Shown in pieces: positions 1 to 8,792 of a DNA stretch of 62,670 bases. Each line of letters opens with the position of its first letter. Position 1 is the stretch's first letter. Position numbers and translations under genes: made by a program. The stretch is from NCBI GenBank assembly GCA_017557345.1, contig JAFYZR010000053.1, forward strand, positions 1 through 62,670. The letters run 5' to 3'. The notes below the pieces were generated by a model. That model worked only from the letters and a program-made list of their open reading frames with translations. It did no database searches and was not told where the DNA came from. This DNA is from Paludibacteraceae bacterium (GTDB lineage: Bacteria; Bacteroidota; Bacteroidia; Bacteroidales; Paludibacteraceae).

Positions 1-1
1 C

Positions 2-1276
2 AACCCCAAAAGCACCATCTCGCACCCCCTCTACACCGAGGAATCCAAGAAATACTACATCGACTACAGCCTCTTCGACCAGTGGATCTGGCTCACCGAC
101 GGACGCATCGTCATTCTCTCCGAAAGAGACGGTTGGAGACGCGCTTACCTCCATGATGCACAAGGGGCAGAGATCAAACCCCTCACGCCAGAAGGCATCG
201 ACGTCACGGCCCTCTATGCCGTGGACGAGTCCATTCAGACGCTCTATTACCAGGCCGCTCCCACACCCGCTACGCGACAGATCTTTGCACTGAACTTCAA
301 GAAAAACGAACTCACTCAGCTCACCCAAGCCGACGGCTGTCATGCCGCACGCTTCTCCAAGGACGCCAAGCGTTTCATCGACTGCTTCCAGTCCTTCGAT
401 ACACCCAATACCTACACCCTCTATGAACTCAAAGCCGGCAAACTCAAAGGCAAAGGCACGGTCCTCCTCGATAACGACGACATAGCAAAGGAGTGGAAAA
501 GTTACAACCTCCCCGAACCACAACTCCTCTCCATACCCAATGCCCAAGGCAAACCCCTCGAGGCCATGCTCATGCTCCCAAATCGAAAATCGAAAATCGA
601 AAATCGAAAATCTCCTCTGATTCTCATGCACTACTCCGGACCCGCCTCACAACGAGTCCTCAACCGCTGGCGCAAACGCTTTGAGTACGCACTCGTCGAA
701 GCCGGATATGCCGTACTCATCGTCGACCCACGGGGCTCCGACTGCAAAGGACGCGAATGGAGAAACGAGACATACATGAGCTTAGGACTCAAAGAGTCCG
801 AAGACCTCATCGCCGCCGCTAACTGGGCTGCACAGCAACCCGACATCGACGGCACACGAATGGCCATCATGGGTTGGAGCTACGGCGGATACCAGACGCT
901 CTTCACCATGAGCCAGCACAATCATCCCTTCAAAGCGGGCGTCGCCATCGCACCCGTCACCGACTGGCGGCTCTACGACAGCGCCTACACCGAACGCTAC
1001 ATGCGCCGCCCGCAAGTCAACGACCGCGGATACAACACCGCTTCGCTCATACCGCGGGCCAAAGATCTCAACGGAGAACTCCTCATCATCCACGGCACAG
1101 GCGACGATAATGTGCATGTGCAGCATACCATGCAGTACATCGACGCACTCGTACGGGCCAACAAGCAATTCGAGATGCAGCTCTACCCGGATGACAACCA
1201 TTTCCTCCGCAAAGGCAACAATGCCCAACATATGCACACCAAAATCATGAATTTCCTGGATACAAAACTAAAATAA
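2..1276 (+). CDS. S9 family (DPP IV-like) serine peptidase, 5' end missing
   Basis: This is the C-terminal part of a prolyl oligopeptidase-clan peptidase, which trims dipeptides from oligopeptides in the periplasm. The reading frame is open from base 2, so the start lies outside the window; the GTG near 221 is internal. The first part resembles the end of a beta-propeller. The alpha/beta-hydrolase domain follows, with nucleophile motif GWSYGG (Ser codon 878-880), an Asp in HGTGDDNVH and a His in DDNHF. A 7-bp tandem repeat (580-612) codes for a Lys/Arg/Ser-rich insert between propeller and hydrolase domain. It ends 11 bases before the sugar permease, which suggests co-transcription. Family assignment is firm; the substrate is not known. 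Confidence 0.92.
   Translation, partial: NPKSTISHPLYTEESKKYYIDYSLFDQWIWLTDGRIVILSERDGWRRAYLHDAQGAEIKPLTPEGIDVTALYAVDESIQTLYYQAAPTPATRQIFALNFKKNELTQLTQADGCHAARFSKDAKRFIDCFQSFDTPNTYTLYELKAGKLKGKGTVLLDNDDIAKEWKSYNLPEPQLLSIPNAQGKPLEAMLMLPNRKSKIENRKSPLILMHYSGPASQRVLNRWRKRFEYALVEAGYAVLIVDPRGSDCKGREWRNETYMSLGLKESEDLIAAANWAAQQPDIDGTRMAIMGWSYGGYQTLFTMSQHNHPFKAGVAIAPVTDWRLYDSAYTERYMRRPQVNDRGYNTASLIPRAKDLNGELLIIHGTGDDNVHVQHTMQYIDALVRANKQFEMQLYPDDNHFLRKGNNAQHMHTKIMNFLDTKLK
580..612. repeat. 7-bp tandem repeat inside peptidase gene
   Basis: Four to five copies of the heptamer AAAATCG lie in the coding frame. Because 3 x 7 = 21, they encode a seven-residue period (NRKSKIE then NRKS). The insert sits at the junction of propeller and catalytic domain. 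Confidence 0.9.
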
Positions 1277-1287
1277 CCAATAATATT

Positions 1288-2547
1288 ATGTCTCAAAAAC
1301 AATCCAAATCACTTACCGTGATCACAATCATCGCCATGATGTTTCTCTATGCGATGATCTCTTTAGTCACCAACCTTGCTGCCCCCGTAGGTAAGATCTG
1401 GGGCGAGTCATTCACCGACCCCGCACAAGCGGAAAGAATGGGCATGTTGGGCAACTTGTTCAATTTCCTCGCATACCTCATCATGGGTATTCCTGCAGGA
1501 AATATCTTAGCTAAGTTCGGCTACAAGAAAACGGCCTTGGCTGCTATCGCACTCGGTTTCATCGGCATGGCGGTACAATGGGTCAGCGGTGCCATGAGCA
1601 GTTTCGCTATCTATCTCTTCGGCGCACTACTCGGCGGCTTCTGTGTATGTATGCTCAACACCGTCGTTAACCCGATGCTCAACCTTCTCGGAGGTGGCGG
1701 TAACCGCGGTAACCAGCTGAACATGATCGGCGGTACACTCAACTCCCTCACCGCCTCGCTCACACCTATGCTCGTCGGCGCACTCATCGGACAGAGCCTC
1801 GTTGGCAAGACCATCTCTGATGTGAACATCGTACTCTATATAGCCATGGGCATCTTTGCTCTCGTCTTCCTCATCCTCTGGCTCACCCCGTTGGCTGAAC
1901 CCGAAGGCGCAGGACAGCAAGTCACATACGAGCGTTCTCCGTGGGCTTTCCGTCACCTCACACTCGGCGTCATCGCTATCTTCTTCTATGTAGGTGTGGA
2001 AATAGGCATCCCCGCAACACTCATCAGCTATCTCACCCCGACTGCCGGCTTTGCTGCTGCAGGCTTCGTGGCTGGACTCTATTGGCTGCTCATGCTCGTC
2101 GGTCGCACCGTCGGCTCGTTCATCGGTGGTAAAGTAAGCAGCCGCACCATGGTCACAGTAGTGGCTTCACTCGCTATCGCATTGATGGTAGCTGCCATGC
2201 TTCTCGGGGACTCGCTCAAGGTCATGCTGCCTACCAGCTGGGCTTTTGAGATGGCATCCATGCCGGTAGCTGCACTGCTGATTATGCTTTGCGGTCTTTG
2301 CACGTCCGTCATGTGGACTTCTATCTTCAATATGGCTACCGAAGGACTCGGCAAATACACAGCCAAAGCAAGCGGTATCTTTATGATGATGGTTGTCGGC
2401 GGCGGCGTTGTCCCGTATATCCAGAGCGTCGTTGCGGCACATAACTGTCTCATCAGTTATATCGTTCCCGTCCTTGGCGTCGCTTTCATCCTCTACTATG
2501 CCCTCTGGGGAAGCAAAAACGTTAACAAAGACATCAAAATAGACTAA
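1288..2547 (+). CDS. MFS sugar permease, FHS (GluP/FucP-like) type
   Basis: This 419-residue inner-membrane protein has about 12 hydrophobic segments. It probably imports glucose or a related hexose with protons. The N-terminal half has the pattern of the fucose/glucose-galactose permease branch: a Gly-rich helix ending in NTVVNPMLNLL, then GGNRGNQLN. It lies directly upstream of a ROK sugar kinase, so uptake and phosphorylation are paired. ATG at 1288 follows the peptidase stop by 11 bases. Family confidence is high; the exact sugar is inferred from the kinase. Confidence 0.85.
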   Translation: MSQKQSKSLTVITIIAMMFLYAMISLVTNLAAPVGKIWGESFTDPAQAERMGMLGNLFNFLAYLIMGIPAGNILAKFGYKKTALAAIALGFIGMAVQWVSGAMSSFAIYLFGALLGGFCVCMLNTVVNPMLNLLGGGGNRGNQLNMIGGTLNSLTASLTPMLVGALIGQSLVGKTISDVNIVLYIAMGIFALVFLILWLTPLAEPEGAGQQVTYERSPWAFRHLTLGVIAIFFYVGVEIGIPATLISYLTPTAGFAAAGFVAGLYWLLMLVGRTVGSFIGGKVSSRTMVTVVASLAIALMVAAMLLGDSLKVMLPTSWAFEMASMPVAALLIMLCGLCTSVMWTSIFNMATEGLGKYTAKASGIFMMMVVGGGVVPYIQSVVAAHNCLISYIVPVLGVAFILYYALWGSKNVNKDIKID

Positions 2548-2579
2548 AACAATTAACAAATAACAAATCACAAATCATG
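2548..2579. repeat. 7-8 bp tandem repeat at stop/start junction
   Basis: Degenerate units AACAATT, AACAAAT, AACAAATC and ACAAATC fill the whole gap between the permease stop (2545-2547) and the kinase ATG (2577). The last unit supplies the start codon (CAAATCATG). Confidence 0.85.
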
Positions 2580-3533
2580 AAAAAATACGCACTTGGCATC
2601 GACTTAGGTGGAACAGGCACCAAGTTCGGTTTGGTAAATGACGAAGGTCAAGTTTTACGCAGTAACTCTATCCCTACACAGCAGTACCCGGATATAGATA
2701 ACTACTGCGACGTGCTCTGCGAAGGACTCAAGAAACTCGTTGCAGAGGAAGGATTAACCATGAGTGACATCGTCGGAGTAGGGTGTGGAGCTCCAAACGC
2801 TAACTTCTATTCCGGATGCATTGAGCAGGCTCCTAATCTTCCGTGGAAAGGTGTTGTGCCGTTCGCTAAACTCATCAGCGAGCGTATGGGCGTTAAGTGT
2901 ACCATCACCAATGACGCGAACGCAGCTGCACAAGGAGAAATGATTTACGGTTCGGCTCGAGGAATGAAGAACTTCATCGTCATCACACTCGGTACAGGCG
3001 TTGGCTCAGGCATCGTGATTGATGGTAAACTCCTCTACGGACATGACGGCTTCGCCGGTGAGTTAGGACATTGTAAAATCGACCACTCTGGCAACGGACG
3101 TCTCTGCGGATGCGGACAGAAAGGTTGTATCGAAGCATACGCTTCGGCTACAGGCGTAGCGCGCACAGCGAAAGAGATTGTAACCGCTACTACACAGCCT
3201 ACACTCTTGCGAAATCTGCCCGACATCGACCATATTACATCTAAAGATGTATTCGATGCAGCGGAGAAGGGTGATTTGGTAGCTAAGCAGATCTTTGACT
3301 ACACCGGTCGTCTCCTTGGTGAGAAACTCGCGGACTTCGTGCATTTTTCCAGTCCTGAGGCAATTATTCTCTTCGGTGGTCTAACTAAGTCCGGTCACTG
3401 GATCATGGACCCGATTCGTGAGGCACTTGACGCTAATCTTATGCCGATTTGGAAGGGCAAAATACCTGTTTCCATCTCTATCCTCAAAGATAGCGATGCT
3501 GCCATACTCGGTGCTTCCAGCTTAGCTTGGTAA
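2577..3533 (+). CDS. ROK family glucokinase
   Basis: A cytoplasmic 318-residue kinase that phosphorylates glucose, or a related hexose, at C6 using ATP. The N-terminal phosphate loop is DLGGTGTKFG (about residues 9-18). The ROK signature follows a GELGHCKID segment, and the zinc ligands are a His plus CGCGQKGC at about residues 164-183. Length is normal for the family. It follows the sugar permease and precedes a deacetylase, and the junctions on both sides are made of short tandem repeats. A mannokinase or N-acylhexosamine kinase role cannot be excluded. Confidence 0.9.
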   Translation: MKKYALGIDLGGTGTKFGLVNDEGQVLRSNSIPTQQYPDIDNYCDVLCEGLKKLVAEEGLTMSDIVGVGCGAPNANFYSGCIEQAPNLPWKGVVPFAKLISERMGVKCTITNDANAAAQGEMIYGSARGMKNFIVITLGTGVGSGIVIDGKLLYGHDGFAGELGHCKIDHSGNGRLCGCGQKGCIEAYASATGVARTAKEIVTATTQPTLLRNLPDIDHITSKDVFDAAEKGDLVAKQIFDYTGRLLGEKLADFVHFSSPEAIILFGGLTKSGHWIMDPIREALDANLMPIWKGKIPVSISILKDSDAAILGASSLAW

Positions 3534-3539
3534 TAACCG

Positions 3540-3573
3540 TACACTGTACACTGTACACTATACACCATACACC
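3540..3573. repeat. 8-9 bp tandem repeat upstream of deacetylase
   Basis: Units of the type TACACTG / TACACTA / TACACC follow the glucokinase stop and end three bases before the conserved reading frame of the next gene. No ATG and no ribosome binding site are left in this junction. The same word family recurs at 45500-45533. Confidence 0.9.
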
Positions 3574-3575
3574 AA

Positions 3576-4157
3576 ATTAAGCACATAGTACAACGCTTGT
3601 TCCCGTACGCCATTTGTCGGACGGGGCAAGCAGTGTATTTGACGTTTGACGACGGACCCATACCCGAAGTAACACCAAAGGTGTTAGACATCCTGGCCAA
3701 GTACGACGTGAAGGCTACTTTCTTCATGGTAGGCGAGAATATCGACAAGCACCCGGAGGTGTACGAACAGGTACGTAAAGCAGAACATAGCATAGGCAAT
3801 CACACCTATAATCACTTGAAAGGATGGCGGGTCTCATTCGCAGAATATATGGCGAATGTAGATAAGTTCCCAAAGCGGACAAACTTATTTAGACCTCCAT
3901 ACGGAAAAGCCACACTCCGACAACGGAAAGCATTGATAGACAAAGGATATAAAATCATTTATTGGGACATATTGACTCGTGACTACGAAGCCACCCGAAC
4001 ACCCGAACAGATGTTACAGCAGATCCAAAGGAACACAACGCCGGGGAGCATTATCAATTTCCATGACTCCCTCAAATCCAATGAACGGATGTTAGCTGTG
4101 TTACCAAAGGTCATCGAATGGCTCCAATCACAAGGATATAAAATAGATAAATTATAA
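3576..4157 (+). CDS. Polysaccharide deacetylase (NodB fold)
   Basis: A carbohydrate esterase family 4 enzyme of about 190 residues that removes N-acetyl groups from peptidoglycan or a similar glycan. Visible motifs are TFDDGP (metal-binding Asp), the His pair in NHTYNH, and RPPYG. No signal peptide or lipobox is seen. The start is unusual. The frame is open back to the upstream stop at 3534 but holds no ATG. Family-like residues (IKHIVQRLFPYA) begin at an ATT codon at 3576; the first conventional alternative is TTG at 3597, which would cut these residues off. I chose 3576 to keep them. Metal and catalytic motifs are intact. Confidence 0.85.
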   Translation: MKHIVQRLFPYAICRTGQAVYLTFDDGPIPEVTPKVLDILAKYDVKATFFMVGENIDKHPEVYEQVRKAEHSIGNHTYNHLKGWRVSFAEYMANVDKFPKRTNLFRPPYGKATLRQRKALIDKGYKIIYWDILTRDYEATRTPEQMLQQIQRNTTPGSIINFHDSLKSNERMLAVLPKVIEWLQSQGYKIDKL

Positions 4158-4175
4158 ATCATAAATCACAAATTT
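4149..4175. repeat. 7-8 bp tandem repeat overlapping stop and TTG start
   Basis: Units AAATTAT, AAATCAT, AAATCAC and AAATTTG run through the deacetylase stop (4155-4157) into the TTG start codon of the next gene. This is the same word family as 2548-2579 and 37143-37206. Confidence 0.85.
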
Positions 4176-6072
4176 GAAATTAAAAAAATACATAGTATTT
4201 TTTCTATCCCTCCTGCTCTTTGCCAGTTGTGCAAACAGAGGTATAGGACCGCAAGGTGGGCCCAAAGACTCCATCCCTCCTGTTCCGTTACATTCGGAGC
4301 CAGAGATTGGTGCGCTTCAGTTCCATGGTAAGCGCATAGAGGTCACTTTCAACGAATACATCCAATTGGATAATGTGGCTTCTAATCTAATCATGTCCCC
4401 GCCACAGCAAACACCGCCGGACGTTAAGGCAAGAGGTAAGAAACTCATCGTACAGTTCCAGGATTCCCTGCGTGACAGCACAACCTACACCCTTGATTTC
4501 GGAGATGCGGTTTGTGATTACCATGAAAAAGTGCCGCTCCATGGTTTCTCGTTCTATTTCTCCACAGGCGATGAGATAGACACCCTCGAAACAACCGGTC
4601 AGGTATACGATGCCGAGACCTTAAATCCCGTCAAGGGTATCGTTGTGGGTATTCAAGACAACCTGGCAGACAGCGCTTTCACTACCATGCCGTTCGTCCG
4701 CATAGCCAAGACCGACTCCGCGGGTTTCTTCCGAATAGGTAACATCCATCCGGGCACTTACCGCTTGTATGCCATCGATGACCTCAGCCGCGATAACCGA
4801 CTCACAGTAGGTGAGAGTCTGGCTTTCATGGACCAGACCCTAACTATCAAAGACGAAGGACCTGCACCTCTAACCACTAACCCCCTAACCCCTAATCCTT
4901 CATCCGATTCCATTCCTCCGGATAGTTTATTCACCGATACTATTTCTCTGGATTCAATCGCCCTCAACAAGCAGTTTGCTAAACCGGTAGTGACCAAGAG
5001 TGTCCTCTTCCTTTTTAAGGAAGAGCAACAACGCTTATACCTGCAGCGCACCGGTCGTGACGAGCAGCATAGAATTACCTTTGCTTTCTCTTCCCCGCCA
5101 GACAGCGTAATGGCATGGCGAGTGATGAAACCATCGGAGATAGATACCACAAAGAATGACTCAGCGTGGATAGATCCTACGCCGTATATATACACCCAGT
5201 ATTCTCTCAAAGGAGATACCGTCAACCTTTGGTTGACCGATAGTATAGCTATAACCCAGGACTCCATCTTCCTGGAGGCCAAATATCGCCGTACGGACTC
5301 CGTCTATAACCTCGAGTGGTACACCGACACACTACGGGCTATTTGGCGTGCACCTAAACTGACGGCAAAGATGCGGGAAATGGCGGAGCGCCGTAATCGT
5401 AATAGACGCTTGGATCTCCGTACCAATGCACGGAGAGACTTCGACATCTTCGATACGCTGTATATCGCTTGTGCAACGCCGCTGGCAAGCATTGAACCGG
5501 ACTCCTTCCATGTTAGCGAGCGTTCAGAGGCTGGCCTGGCACCTATTCCGTTTATTATTGCACCTTACGACACGCTACCGATGAAGTTGCAGATAATCGC
5601 TGACTTCCAGCCCGGCAAGTCCTATGAGTTGCAAATTGACAGCGCAGGTCTCCATGATGTATACGGTACAACGCATATTCGGGGTACATACCCGCTTGAC
5701 GTGAAATCGCTTGCTGACTACTCAACACTTCGCGTTAAGTTAAATCCCTTCGAGCCAAAGGCTCGTATACAAGTGTTGAACAGCCAGGATAAAGTATTGC
5801 GGGAATTACCGGCTGTCCCCGAAGGTGCTTTCTTTGAGTACCTCAAACCCGACACTTATTATCTCCGCCTCTACCTCGATGAGAACGGAGACGGCAAATG
5901 GACCACGGGTAATTGGGCAGAGAAACGGCAACCGGAACCGGTCTTCTATTTCCCGGAGAAAATACAAACGAAGTCTAACTGGGATTTCGAGGAGGAGTGG
6001 GATTACAACGCAGTACCGCAAACATCCTCTAAACCCGCCGCAATAAGGAAAGTAGGCGGAAAGACCAAGTGA
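4174..6072 (+). CDS. Ig-like domain lipoprotein (Big_5-type N-terminus)
   Basis: A 632-residue predicted outer-envelope lipoprotein. The signal peptide ends in the lipobox LFASC at about residues 15-19. The N-terminal domain (GPQGGPKDSIPP, then VTFNEYIQLDN) matches the Ig-like family found across Bacteroidetes. A carboxypeptidase-like fold (about 140-210, GTYRLYAIDD) and a long variable beta-rich region follow. The start is TTG inside a tandem repeat. A second repeat (4868-4900) encodes a Pro/Thr/Asn linker, PLTTNPLTPNPSS, near residue 235. Function is unknown; members are usually single-copy housekeeping lipoproteins. It is coupled to pnuC by a TGATG overlap. Confidence 0.85.
   Translation: MKLKKYIVFFLSLLLFASCANRGIGPQGGPKDSIPPVPLHSEPEIGALQFHGKRIEVTFNEYIQLDNVASNLIMSPPQQTPPDVKARGKKLIVQFQDSLRDSTTYTLDFGDAVCDYHEKVPLHGFSFYFSTGDEIDTLETTGQVYDAETLNPVKGIVVGIQDNLADSAFTTMPFVRIAKTDSAGFFRIGNIHPGTYRLYAIDDLSRDNRLTVGESLAFMDQTLTIKDEGPAPLTTNPLTPNPSSDSIPPDSLFTDTISLDSIALNKQFAKPVVTKSVLFLFKEEQQRLYLQRTGRDEQHRITFAFSSPPDSVMAWRVMKPSEIDTTKNDSAWIDPTPYIYTQYSLKGDTVNLWLTDSIAITQDSIFLEAKYRRTDSVYNLEWYTDTLRAIWRAPKLTAKMREMAERRNRNRRLDLRTNARRDFDIFDTLYIACATPLASIEPDSFHVSERSEAGLAPIPFIIAPYDTLPMKLQIIADFQPGKSYELQIDSAGLHDVYGTTHIRGTYPLDVKSLADYSTLRVKLNPFEPKARIQVLNSQDKVLRELPAVPEGAFFEYLKPDTYYLRLYLDENGDGKWTTGNWAEKRQPEPVFYFPEKIQTKSNWDFEEEWDYNAVPQTSSKPAAIRKVGGKTK
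4868..4900. repeat. 7-8 bp tandem repeat inside lipoprotein gene
   Basis: Units CTAACCA, CTAACCCC, CTAACCC and CTAATCC are translated in frame as a proline-rich linker between two domains. Confidence 0.85.
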
Positions 6073-6749
6073 TGGTAAATAAACGGCAAATCTTCGATTA
6101 TGGTTTTCTGGCAGTAGGACTACTCATTCAAGTAGTCACCTATTTCGTGAGTATTCAGCATTTATCCGTCGGTGACCAATTCTCCGTTTTATCCCTCCTC
6201 AGCGGATGTCTGGGTATTTGCTCCGTATGCCTTGCTTCGCAAGGAAATATACTTACCTTCCTTTTCGGTTTTGCACAAGTCATTACCTATACTTACCTTT
6301 GCTGGGCGCAACGGTTCTACGCAGAAATAGCCATCAATGCATACTATTTCGGTACGATGATTTACGGTGTATTTGTATGGAAATCAAGAGTCAAGAGTCC
6401 AGATTCAAAACTCGTTACTCCGCGCCGCTTAAGTTGGCAGACAATAACGATTATTGCCGTTTCTACGCTTGTTCTCTCTTGGCTGGTAGGCTGGGGCTTA
6501 TCCGCTTGGACTGACGACACACAACCTTATTTGGATGCCTTTACAACAGTACCTGCGCTGGTAGCACAGGTACTCATGATTCTTGTTTATCGAGAACACT
6601 GGTTTATCTGGCTGGCAGTCGATATACTCAGTGTAATCCTTTGGCTGCGGGCAGGTGATTATTGTATGGTCGCCCAATACGCTTTTTGGTGCGCTAACTG
6701 CCTCTACGGACTTCACCGTTGGCGCTCGTTAGGCATCTCCAAGGTATAA
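6072..6749 (+). CDS. pnuC: PnuC-like nicotinamide mononucleotide/riboside transporter
   Basis: A 225-residue inner-membrane protein with seven or so hydrophobic segments. It probably takes up nicotinamide riboside, or another vitamin-type ribonucleoside, by facilitated diffusion. Family features are the W-x(n)-Y spacing and an aromatic-rich helix, FYAEIAINAYYFGTMIYGVFVW. ATG at 6072 overlaps the upstream stop as TGATG; a GTG three bases earlier is possible. A degenerate repeat at 6383-6413 encodes KSRVKSPDSK, a polar loop between two helices. The 3' end overlaps the convergent DUF4837 gene by 37 bases. PnuT or PnuX specificity cannot be ruled out. Confidence 0.85.
   Translation: MVNKRQIFDYGFLAVGLLIQVVTYFVSIQHLSVGDQFSVLSLLSGCLGICSVCLASQGNILTFLFGFAQVITYTYLCWAQRFYAEIAINAYYFGTMIYGVFVWKSRVKSPDSKLVTPRRLSWQTITIIAVSTLVLSWLVGWGLSAWTDDTQPYLDAFTTVPALVAQVLMILVYREHWFIWLAVDILSVILWLRAGDYCMVAQYAFWCANCLYGLHRWRSLGISKV
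6383..6413. repeat. 7-bp-type repeat inside pnuC
   Basis: Units ATCAAGAG, TCAAGAG, TCCAGAT and TCAAAAC are degenerate heptamers. They encode the charged loop between two membrane helices of PnuC. Confidence 0.65.
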
Positions 6750-7735
6750 AGAATAGCCTCTAACTGTCTTATGGCGTTTCGTTTCTTCTGGCCTGCCGCA
6801 AAGAGGAATGTCTCTGCCGTCACAACGCGTCCGTTCACTTGATCCAGACGTGTCAGGCTAACAAACGGTCCACCCATGGCTTCACCGTCCAGTATTTTCC
6901 AAAGTCCTCTTGTCTCCACAGCATAGAATCCGCCAATCGTGTCACGTAAAGCGGCTACTTGGCGGCTTACAGGCGGGAAATGCTTGAATTCCGTGCCCAT
7001 ATGACTGCCCGGCACTTGAGCCGTTACCAACTGACCTAACACCTCATTGCGCATCGCAATAATAGACTCGTTGCTGAACTGCTCCTGTGCTGTGTACGGA
7101 TAGCTGTAAACAAGTACGTCTTTCCGCATCGGACCTTTATTGTTGCAGCACCATATTACATCTACCGAGTCGCCGCTTTCGGCTTGTACCTTTTTACTCT
7201 CAACTAAGATAAAATCCTCGGGAATAAGAAGATCATATCCCTGCTTGTTCAGTATCGCGCGCGCATCCTTATTGGTATTCGCGCGATAGAAACGGATCTG
7301 ACGGGCTAACTCTTCCCGCACGAACCACTCACGTACTGACTCGCCATTGCTCTCCCAATATTGTATCAACTCTTCCTCACTGGGCGCCTGAATACGAATG
7401 ACGGCTTGTGGTTTAGACCATAAGTCCCGCGACTTAAGCACTTTTACTAACGTGTATTTCTGAGGATTTACGTCGAGCAACAGTACATTCCTCGTGGACT
7501 TGAGGAAGTCGTCAAACTGCGCCGTAGTTACTTGAGTTACAGTAAAATAGCTCTCCATCTGAGGCAGACCATACATGTCTCCGCCCATTGTCTGAGCCAC
7601 TATTTCACGACTCGTGCCGTTACCCACAACGATGCACTCATAGATAGAACCGGTAGCGGAAGTGAGCAGACGTTCATTACCGCCGCAACTCATCATAAGT
7701 AGCGCAAGAAGCGCAAAGAAGAAACCTTTTTTCAT
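6713..7735 (-). CDS. DUF4837 family lipoprotein
   Basis: A 340-residue lipoprotein of unknown function that is conserved in Bacteroidales. The signal peptide ends in the lipobox LMMSC (about residues 13-17). The C-terminal half carries the family pattern: an asparagine-rich turn (WCCNNKGPMRKDVLVYSYPY), then RGLWKILDGEAMGGPFVS, and a last helix QLEAILYTL. It has its own promoter and is transcribed divergently from the AraC regulator. Its 3' end overlaps pnuC by 37 bases. Confidence 0.88.
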   Translation of the reverse strand: MKKGFFFALLALLMMSCGGNERLLTSATGSIYECIVVGNGTSREIVAQTMGGDMYGLPQMESYFTVTQVTTAQFDDFLKSTRNVLLLDVNPQKYTLVKVLKSRDLWSKPQAVIRIQAPSEEELIQYWESNGESVREWFVREELARQIRFYRANTNKDARAILNKQGYDLLIPEDFILVESKKVQAESGDSVDVIWCCNNKGPMRKDVLVYSYPYTAQEQFSNESIIAMRNEVLGQLVTAQVPGSHMGTEFKHFPPVSRQVAALRDTIGGFYAVETRGLWKILDGEAMGGPFVSLTRLDQVNGRVVTAETFLFAAGQKKRNAIRQLEAILYTLEMPNERQR

Positions 7736-7755
7736 AAATGTAGAGATTTACGGTG

Positions 7756-7787
7756 CAAAATTACTAAAATTTGACGAATTATGCAAA
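7756..7787 (-). promoter_or_regulatory. Bacteroidetes-type promoter for the DUF4837 gene
   Basis: On the minus strand, TTTG (7784-7787) and TAATTTTG (7756-7763) are 20 bases apart. The -33 box is extended as TTTGCATAATTC. The start codon is about 20 bases downstream. Confidence 0.85.
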
Positions 7788-7801
7788 AAAATCATCAAAA
7801 A

Positions 7802-7833
7802 TTTGTGTATTTGGAAAAAAAGTAGTACTTTTG
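7802..7833 (+). promoter_or_regulatory. Bacteroidetes-type promoter for the AraC gene
   Basis: TTTG (7802-7805) and TACTTTTG (7826-7833) are 20 bases apart. This places transcription start near 7840 and argues for ATG 7861 over the upstream in-frame codons. Confidence 0.85.
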
Positions 7834-7860
7834 TCGCCGAAACAAACATTTTTATATCTC

Positions 7861-8727
7861 ATGACACTATCTACTGAGCAGATTTTCCTCACTGATGAAC
7901 AAGAGGGTTTCCGAGTTTGCCGTGAGACAAGGACGACATCAACGGCCACGATGACCGTTCTTTTTTGCGAAGCCGGATTTATAGACGTTTATTACCATGG
8001 CGCAATGCTCCGCATTAATCCGGGTGAATTATATGTGCGCATCCCTGACTTTAGTAATGCATTGGGTCCGTACGAGATGTCACCGGATTTTGCCTTTAAG
8101 CAAATAACGATTGAAGCGAGAGTATATGAACAGATCATGTATGACCATATGCGGGTTGAGCCTAACTGGTACGCAAAACAGGAGTATTTGAAGGAAAATC
8201 CATGCTTCAAGTTAAATGAAGTAAGCAGAGAGTTCTTCGAGGTTTATTTCCATCTAATTGCTCTGCAACTTCAAGATAAACAGACTCATTTCCGCCAGCA
8301 AATAATACGTTATCTAACGAGTGGTGGTATGCTGGAGTTGCTCAACTATATGGACAAGCTGGCCGTGGTACAGCCTTCCGTTATCGACCGCATTGCAGTC
8401 AACCAGAGCGACTATACTTTCAGCGCATTCATGCGTCTTATCCAGAATAATCCTCATAAGCGCGAGGTTCAGTGGTTTGCAAAGCAATTGGATATAACAC
8501 CCAAATATCTCTCTGAGATCTGCAAAGAGCGCAGTAGCAAGTCTGCCAGCGAATGGATTGCTGAGGTGACGATTTCAGAAATGAAGCACTATTTGCGCGA
8601 CACCACACTTCCTATCCGTGAAATAGCAAGGATAATGGAGTTCCCCAATTCCAGTTTCTTCTGCCAATATACAAGGAAACATATGGGTGTCACTCCCAAT
8701 CATTTCAGAAGAGAGAAATCGAACTAA
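7861..8727 (+). CDS. AraC family transcriptional regulator
   Basis: A 288-residue cytoplasmic regulator. The N-terminal half is a cupin-like sensor typical of Bacteroidetes AraC proteins (VYYHGAMLRINPGELYV). The C-terminal 100 residues hold two helix-turn-helix units, WFAKQLDITPKYLSEICK and the IREIARIMEFPNSSFFCQ stretch. ATG 7861 is chosen because the promoter -7 box ends at 7833, so the longer frame from 7771 would start inside the promoter. A strong terminator follows. Targets are unknown; it is a free-standing gene beside DUF4837 and glyA. Confidence 0.92.
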   Translation: MTLSTEQIFLTDEQEGFRVCRETRTTSTATMTVLFCEAGFIDVYYHGAMLRINPGELYVRIPDFSNALGPYEMSPDFAFKQITIEARVYEQIMYDHMRVEPNWYAKQEYLKENPCFKLNEVSREFFEVYFHLIALQLQDKQTHFRQQIIRYLTSGGMLELLNYMDKLAVVQPSVIDRIAVNQSDYTFSAFMRLIQNNPHKREVQWFAKQLDITPKYLSEICKERSSKSASEWIAEVTISEMKHYLRDTTLPIREIARIMEFPNSSFFCQYTRKHMGVTPNHFRREKSN

Positions 8728-8758
8728 AAAAACTCCGCGATTTGCGGAGCTTTTTTTT
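8728..8758 (+). terminator. Intrinsic terminator of the AraC gene
   Basis: The six-base-pair stem CTCCGC/GCGGAG with loop GATTT is followed by eight T residues, right after the stop codon. Confidence 0.93.
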
Positions 8759-8792
8759 GAATTAGCGATTTTCGAGTTAGCGAGTTAGGGGT
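8757..8792. repeat. 8-9 bp tandem repeat at the end of glyA
   Basis: Degenerate units (GAATTAGC, GATTTTC, GAGTTAGC, GAGTTAGG, GGTTA) fill the space between the AraC terminator and the glyA stop codon (minus strand, 8792-8794). Confidence 0.75.

Noticed and set aside
4758-5282. 174-codon antisense frame in the Ig-like lipoprotein gene
   Set aside because: Arises from codon bias of the sense gene; no homology-like features.
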